Part shown: in pieces, positions 59,886 to 64,000 of the stretch | Layout: each line of letters begins with the position of its first letter | Position numbering within the stretch: the first letter of the stretch is position 1 | Assembly (NCBI GenBank): GCA_965267475.1 | Contig: OZ254079.1 | Coordinates: 2,108,001 to 2,172,000, forward strand | Length of the DNA stretch: 64,000 bases | Reading direction: 5' to 3' | From: JBCBKU01 sp965267475 | GTDB lineage: Bacteria; Pseudomonadota; Alphaproteobacteria; Rhodobacterales; Rhodobacteraceae | Notes under the pieces: generated by a model | Told to the model about the DNA's origin: nothing | Databases searched by the model: none | What the model saw: the letters and a program-made list of their open reading frames with translations, nothing else | Translations under genes and position numbers: made by a program

Positions 59886-60446
59886 CTACGGAATGATCCG
59901 GTTGTATTTGGTGCCTTCGATCGACGCACCGGCCAAAAGGCCGGCTTGGCCGAAGACCACACCCACGACGGGCGACAGGACCGTCAATGTGCCCGTGCTC
60001 AGGTTTTCGCCCTCATTGTTGATGACGTATTCGATATCCGCTTCGGCCTGCCAGCCGGGCGATTCACGAAACTCGCGCAGCGCTTCATCGGTCATGAAGA
60101 AAAGCACATGGCTGAACTGCTGCGCCCCGATTTGCAGGCCTATCGACGCCTGGGTGGCCGAATAGTAATCCAGCGTGATGCCGTTCACCTGCAAAGCACC
60201 CCGGCCGAAGGATCCGCCAATGCCGAATCCGGCCTCGGTGATCAGCGGCATCACAAGATAGCCCGACGCCTTGTCGCGCAGGTCGCGGGTGCCGGGATAG
60301 GTGGCCTCCATGAAGGAAAGCGTTTCGGAAACGCGCGCATCGATAACGGCTGCACCATCGCTGTTGATGCTGTTGTCGCAGGCTGCGGTCAGTGCCACAG
60401 CGGAAAGCGCGCCCATGCTGAACAGGCGGCGTGAATATGAGGTCAT
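59886..60446 (-). CDS. SYLF/YSC84-domain lipoprotein
   Basis: 186-residue protein with a lipoprotein-type signal (RRLFSMGALSAVALTAAC, Cys 23) and the SYLF domain (SGYLVMPLITEAGFGIGGSFGRGALQVNG, then SIGLQIGAQQFSHVLFFMTDEALREF, ending TVLSPVVGVVFGQAGLLAGASIEGTKYNRI). SYLF domains bind phosphoinositides or other lipids in eukaryotes; the bacterial role is unknown. It is probably anchored to the inner leaflet of the outer membrane. Confidence 0.87.
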   Translation of the reverse strand: MTSYSRRLFSMGALSAVALTAACDNSINSDGAAVIDARVSETLSFMEATYPGTRDLRDKASGYLVMPLITEAGFGIGGSFGRGALQVNGITLDYYSATQASIGLQIGAQQFSHVLFFMTDEALREFRESPGWQAEADIEYVINNEGENLSTGTLTVLSPVVGVVFGQAGLLAGASIEGTKYNRIIP

Positions 60447-60556
60447 GGATCTGCCCTTTGGATTGCCTCGTGAACAAAACTGCCCGCCTTATCTGGCGGA
60501 TCTATGCTAAGTATAGTGGATGACCGGAAAAGAGTCATCAGGTCTTGTGGTGCCGA

Positions 60557-61549
60557 TCACGCCTTGGCGAGCAACCGGGCCGCTTCTGGCGCGAAATAGG
60601 TCAAGATCCCGTCGCAACCCGCTCTTTTGAAAGCCAAAAGGCTTTCCAGCATAACGGCGTCGTGATCCAGCCAGCCGTTTTGCGCCGCCCCCGTCAGCAT
60701 CGAATACTCGCCCGAGACCTGATAGGCGAAGGTCGGAACGCCGAACGTGTCTTTCACCCGGCGGGCAATATCGAGATAGGGCATGCCCGGCTTGACCATG
60801 ATCATGTCGGCGCCTTCTGTCAGATCACGCTCGACCAGTCGCAGCGCTTCGTCCGAGTTGCCCGGATCCATCTGATAGGTCTTCTTGTCGCCCTTCAGCG
60901 CGCCTGAGGCACCGACGGCATCGCGGAACGGCCCATAAAAGGCCGAGGCGTATTTCGCGGTGTAGGACATGATCGTCACATTGGTATGCCCGCCGGTTTC
61001 CAACGCTGCGCGCATGGCGCCGACGCGGCCATCCATCATATCCGAAGGTCCAAGGATATCGGCACCCGCATCGGCCTGAGCAACGGCCATTTTCACAAGG
61101 GCTTCAACGCTTTCGTCGTTGATGATTTCACCACCCCGGACGATCCCGTCATGGCCATTTGCATTGTACGGATCGAGGGCGACATCGGTCATGACCGCGA
61201 TCTCGGGCACCGCCGCTTTAATGGCCCGCGTGGCGCGGTTCGACAGGTTGTCGGGGTTCCAGGCTTCTTCGCAAGCCTCGGTCTTCAGCTTCGGATCCGT
61301 ATAGGGAAACAGGCAGATTGCCGGGATGCCAAGATCGGCGGCTTCGTGGGCGGCGGCCACAACCTCGTCCGGACCCAGACGGGCAACGCCCGGCATCGAG
61401 GGTATTTCGCTGCGCCCGGGGTCCTCTTGCAGGAAAACTGGCCAGATCAGGTCATCGACCGACAGAGTCGTCTGCCGCGTCAAACGGCGCAACGCATCGC
61501 TTGATCGGTTGCGCCGGAAACGGGTCGTGGGAAAAGGGCCGATTGTCAT
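60557..61549 (-). CDS. hemB: Delta-aminolevulinic acid dehydratase (porphobilinogen synthase)
   Basis: Joins two 5-aminolevulinate molecules to porphobilinogen in heme and chlorophyll synthesis. The 330-residue TIM barrel has the two active-site lysines in YTAKYASAFYGPFRDA and MIMVKPGMPYLDI. The metal loop reads MTDVALDPYNANGHDG, lacking the three cysteines of zinc enzymes, which matches the metal-independent or magnesium type known in Rhodobacter. ATG 61549 is chosen. No FNR-type site was seen upstream. Confidence 0.96.
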   Translation of the reverse strand: MTIGPFPTTRFRRNRSSDALRRLTRQTTLSVDDLIWPVFLQEDPGRSEIPSMPGVARLGPDEVVAAAHEAADLGIPAICLFPYTDPKLKTEACEEAWNPDNLSNRATRAIKAAVPEIAVMTDVALDPYNANGHDGIVRGGEIINDESVEALVKMAVAQADAGADILGPSDMMDGRVGAMRAALETGGHTNVTIMSYTAKYASAFYGPFRDAVGASGALKGDKKTYQMDPGNSDEALRLVERDLTEGADMIMVKPGMPYLDIARRVKDTFGVPTFAYQVSGEYSMLTGAAQNGWLDHDAVMLESLLAFKRAGCDGILTYFAPEAARLLAKA

Positions 61550-61672
61550 CGCGGTGTGTCCAGTTTGCCGTAGTCTTGTGCTCGCACGGATCGACTTAGC
61601 CCACAAGTCTGGCCATCACCTGCCGGCCTCAGTAGAAATCTCGACCTGTGGAAGGGCGAAGGAACTCCCGGT

Positions 61673-62209
61673 TTGGTAGGTCTCGACTGGTATCAAACGG
61701 TGTTCGAGCTGATCGACATGCGATCGTTCTCGAACCTGTGGTATTGGATCGCATTGGCGGTGGTCTGGTCGACGGCAGCCCATTGGGTGCTGGGCGTCCC
61801 GTTTGACATGGTCCAGCGTGCCGCGCGGCAGGGTGGTCAGGCCGAGGTCGATCTGGAAGACATGGTCCGGATCAACGTAAACCGGCTGAACTATATCGTC
61901 GAATATGCAGGCATCTGGCTGCTGGCGATCACCTGTCTGGCTTACACCGCTATGCCGATCCTCGGTTTCGTTTATGGGCTTGAGTTTGCGCAGGCCGTCT
62001 TTCTTTTGACCTTCCCCATGGTGTTCATCGCCGGGCTGAACATCTTCACGGCCCGAAAGATCCAGCGCGACGAGGTAAAGGGCGAAGACCTGCGCCGTCG
62101 CATGTCCCGCCACCGGCTGATCACCCAGGGGATCGGTGTTCTATCGATCTTCATCACAGCCTTCTACGGGATGCTGCAAAATCTGACGGTGATCCCTTTC
62201 GCCAGTTGA
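61673..62209 (+). CDS. Small membrane protein ('component of SufBCD complex' type)
   Basis: 178-residue protein with about four hydrophobic helices (LWYWIALAVVWSTAAHWVLGV, YIVEYAGIWLLAITCLAYTAM, FAQAVFLLTFPMVFIAGLNIF, LITQGIGVLSIFITAFYGML). Rhodobacterales homologues often carry the label 'component of SufBCD complex', for which I know no direct evidence. The start appears to be TTG at 61673 with AAGGA nine bases before it; ATG 61718 is an alternative. It is divergent from hemB and 35 bp upstream of mfd. Confidence 0.7.
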   Translation: MVGLDWYQTVFELIDMRSFSNLWYWIALAVVWSTAAHWVLGVPFDMVQRAARQGGQAEVDLEDMVRINVNRLNYIVEYAGIWLLAITCLAYTAMPILGFVYGLEFAQAVFLLTFPMVFIAGLNIFTARKIQRDEVKGEDLRRRMSRHRLITQGIGVLSIFITAFYGMLQNLTVIPFAS

Positions 62210-62244
62210 CTTGAGCGGCGGGGGACGCCACTTGACGGCCCAAG

Positions 62245-64000
62245 ATGTCCCCGACCCAAACCATCACCATTTCCGGCGCCCCTGAAGGCTTCGACGCGAC
62301 GCTTGTCCTGGATGAGGTCGCGCGGGGCGAAGGACCCGTCCTTTTCATTGCTCGGGACGACCGGCGCTTGGCGGCCATGGCCGACGCTTTGCGCCTGAAT
62401 GATCCCGGTTTGCCGGTCCTGTCCTTTCCAGGTTGGGATTGTCTGCCCTATGACCGCGTGTCGCCCAATGCCGATATCTCGGCCATTCGGATGGCCACGT
62501 TGGCGGCGCTGACCCATGCAATGCCAGACCGCTTTGTGCTTTTGACTACGCTGAACGCGGCCACGCAGCGTATTCCGCCGCGCGAAGTTCTGCGCGAGGC
62601 GGCGTTTTCAGCGCGGGTCGGCAACCGGATCGATGAAGAGGGCCTGCGCCAGTTCCTGGTTCGCATGGGCTATGTGCAAGCACCAACGGTGCTGGAGCCC
62701 GGGGATTACGCGATCCGGGGCGGGATCATCGACATCTACCCGCCGGGCGAGACCGGCCCGGTTCGTCTGGATCTGTTCGGCGATGTTCTGGACAGCGCGC
62801 GTCGGTTTGACCCAGCGACGCAACGGACCACCGAGCCCTTGGAGGTTCTGGAACTTGCACCGGTCAGCGAGGTCATTCTGGACGAAGCCTCGATCCGCCG
62901 GTTCCGTCAAAACTATCGGCTGGAATTCGGATCGGCGGGCACGGATGACCCGTTATATGAGGCCGTCAGTGCAGGCCGGAAACATGCGGGCGTCGAACAC
63001 TGGCTGCCCTTCTTCTATGACGGGCTAGAGACGCTTTTTGATTATCTACCCGGCGCGGCCATCTGCATGGATGATCAACTGACGCCCGCGCGCCTGTCCC
63101 GATGGGAATCGATTGCGGATCAGTATGATAGCCGGGCAGAGGCGCTGCGCGTTAAGGCGAGGATCGATACGGTCTATAAGCCGGTCGGCCCTGCGCTTTT
63201 GTATCTGGATGACCCGGCATGGGACGCCGCCACAAACAATCACCGCTGCGTGCAATTTGCCGCACTACCGCAGGCGACGGGCCCCGGCGTCACCGATGCC
63301 GGCGGGCGCGTCGGCCGCGACTTCGCCCCTGAACGCCAGCAGGAACAGATCAGCTTGTTTGGCGCTTTGGCCGACCACATCCGGGACAAGGGCAAGGACG
63401 GTCCCGTGGTATTGGCCAGTTACTCGGATGGCGCACGCGAACGTTTGCGCGGCCTTTTGGAGGAACAGGACCTGACAGGCTTGACCGAGGTTCGGAACCT
63501 GACCGAGGTGCCAGACGAAAAGGGCGCGATCTGCCTGATCGTCTGGGCCCTTGAAACCGGCTTCTCTGGCCGGGGCCGCACGGTGATCTCGGAACAGGAT
63601 GTGCTGGGCGATCGCCTGATCCGTGCGCCGCGCAAAAAGCGCCGGGCCGAGAATTTTCTGACCGAGACCCAGGCGCTGTCCCCCGGTGATCTGGTTGTCC
63701 ATGTCGATCACGGCATTGGTCGCTTCCAGGGGCTGGAGGTGGTCGAGGCGCTTGGCGCCAAGCATGAATGCCTGCACCTGGAATACGCCGAAAAGGCGCG
63801 GCTTTTCCTGCCGGTCGAGAACATCGAACTGCTCAGCCGCTATGGCCATGAAGAGGGTTTGCTCGACAAGCTGGGCGGCGGGGCATGGCAGGCGAAAAAG
63901 GCCCGCCTGAAGGAACGCATTCGCCAGATCGCCGACCGGCTGATCCGCGTGGCGGCTGAACGCCACCTTAGAAAGGCACCGATCCTTGAGCCGCCCGACG
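62245..64000 (+). CDS. mfd: Transcription-repair coupling factor Mfd (N-terminal half)
   Basis: Removes RNA polymerase stalled at DNA lesions and recruits UvrA. The window ends after 585 codons of about 1,150. Visible are the UvrB-homology N-terminus (GPVLFIARDDRRLAAMADALR, FPGWDCLPYDRVSPNADISAIRMATLAAL, EPGDYAIRGGIIDIYPPG) and the start of the RNA-polymerase interaction domain (GDLVVHVDHGIGRFQGLEVVEALGAKHECLHLEYAEKARLFLPVEN). The motor domain lies beyond the end. It starts at ATG 62245 and has no in-frame stop. Confidence 0.97.
   Translation, partial: MSPTQTITISGAPEGFDATLVLDEVARGEGPVLFIARDDRRLAAMADALRLNDPGLPVLSFPGWDCLPYDRVSPNADISAIRMATLAALTHAMPDRFVLLTTLNAATQRIPPREVLREAAFSARVGNRIDEEGLRQFLVRMGYVQAPTVLEPGDYAIRGGIIDIYPPGETGPVRLDLFGDVLDSARRFDPATQRTTEPLEVLELAPVSEVILDEASIRRFRQNYRLEFGSAGTDDPLYEAVSAGRKHAGVEHWLPFFYDGLETLFDYLPGAAICMDDQLTPARLSRWESIADQYDSRAEALRVKARIDTVYKPVGPALLYLDDPAWDAATNNHRCVQFAALPQATGPGVTDAGGRVGRDFAPERQQEQISLFGALADHIRDKGKDGPVVLASYSDGARERLRGLLEEQDLTGLTEVRNLTEVPDEKGAICLIVWALETGFSGRGRTVISEQDVLGDRLIRAPRKKRRAENFLTETQALSPGDLVVHVDHGIGRFQGLEVVEALGAKHECLHLEYAEKARLFLPVENIELLSRYGHEEGLLDKLGGGAWQAKKARLKERIRQIADRLIRVAAERHLRKAPILEPPD

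Noticed and set aside
61550..61672. FnrL-type box (TTGAT-N4-ATCAA) controlling hemB
   Set aside because: No such palindrome was found in the hemB upstream region by eye.
1..64000. Prophage, insertion sequence, integrase, CRISPR array or restriction-modification cluster
   Set aside because: No transposase, integrase, terminase, Cas or R-M protein and no regularly spaced repeats were seen. The window is ordinary core chromosome apart from the regulatory features listed.

Overview
The window is a GC-rich, densely coding stretch of a chromosome from an alphaproteobacterium, most likely a marine Rhodobacterales/Rhodobacteraceae (Roseobacter-type) species. This rests on family content: a ChpT phosphotransferase, an edd-eda Entner-Doudoroff pair, olsBA for ornithine lipids, a TRAP transporter, a HemB without the zinc cysteines, a B12-dependent NrdJ, and several small families that are mainly found in Rhodobacterales (tandem DUF2852 proteins, the RSP_2648-type PIN protein, DUF3553, the 'SufBCD component' membrane protein). 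No rRNA, IS element, prophage, CRISPR array or obvious genomic island was seen. One tRNA (Pro, TGG) is present. The first and last genes (PBP1A and Mfd) run off the window.

Layout. 1-8.7 kb: cell-wall and translation genes (mrcA end, prfB), then a leftward run bcp - DUF455 - M23 peptidase - bactofilin - MFS exporter. 8.7-15.1 kb: a 1,093-residue AsmA/YhdP-like protein, queA, an MFS permease and a DUF924 protein. 15.1-18.5 kb: gpt and fabI leftward; pdxH, a double cold-shock protein, a DUF192 protein and tRNA-Pro rightward. 18.5-23.4 kb: a long leader with two NrdR-like boxes, then nrdJ and a strong terminator. 23.4-29.3 kb: an ECF sigma factor divergent from an EF-hand protein, then ilvH, a hybrid histidine kinase on the other strand, and ilvB with a complete attenuation leader. 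29.3-33.8 kb: a TRAP dctPQM-type operon with enlarged membrane subunits. 33.8-40.2 kb: VOC protein, Bpt/Ate, RDD protein, two DUF2852 proteins and a YbaK protein leftward; glnE and a small partner rightward. 40.2-44.7 kb: edd-eda behind a LacI-type operator; an RlmI-like methyltransferase overlapping a PIN protein. 44.7-49.8 kb: M48 peptidase, two glycosyltransferases, a CoxE-like VWA protein, chpT and a DUF3553 protein. 49.9-57.7 kb: olsBA, a ThiE-like protein, TfoX-N protein, trmJ, ctaA, M32 carboxypeptidase, DUF1801, a thioesterase and a methyltransferase. 57.7-64 kb: rplM-rpsI with leader and terminator, a sulfotransferase, a SYLF lipoprotein, hemB, a small membrane protein and the start of mfd.

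Most genes are housekeeping, and the most informative signals lie between them. They are: an unannotated 15-codon ilv leader peptide with competing antiterminator and terminator hairpins; paired NrdR boxes 31 bp apart before nrdJ; an ECF-type promoter before the EF-hand gene; a repeated ATGTGAA-N5-TTCACAT element before the DUF2852 genes; and a LacI-family operator before edd. I found no complete novel defence or mobile system. The best candidates for undescribed biology are the ECF/EF-hand pair, the DUF2852 tandem with its own operator, and the orphan PIN protein fused translationally to a methyltransferase gene.
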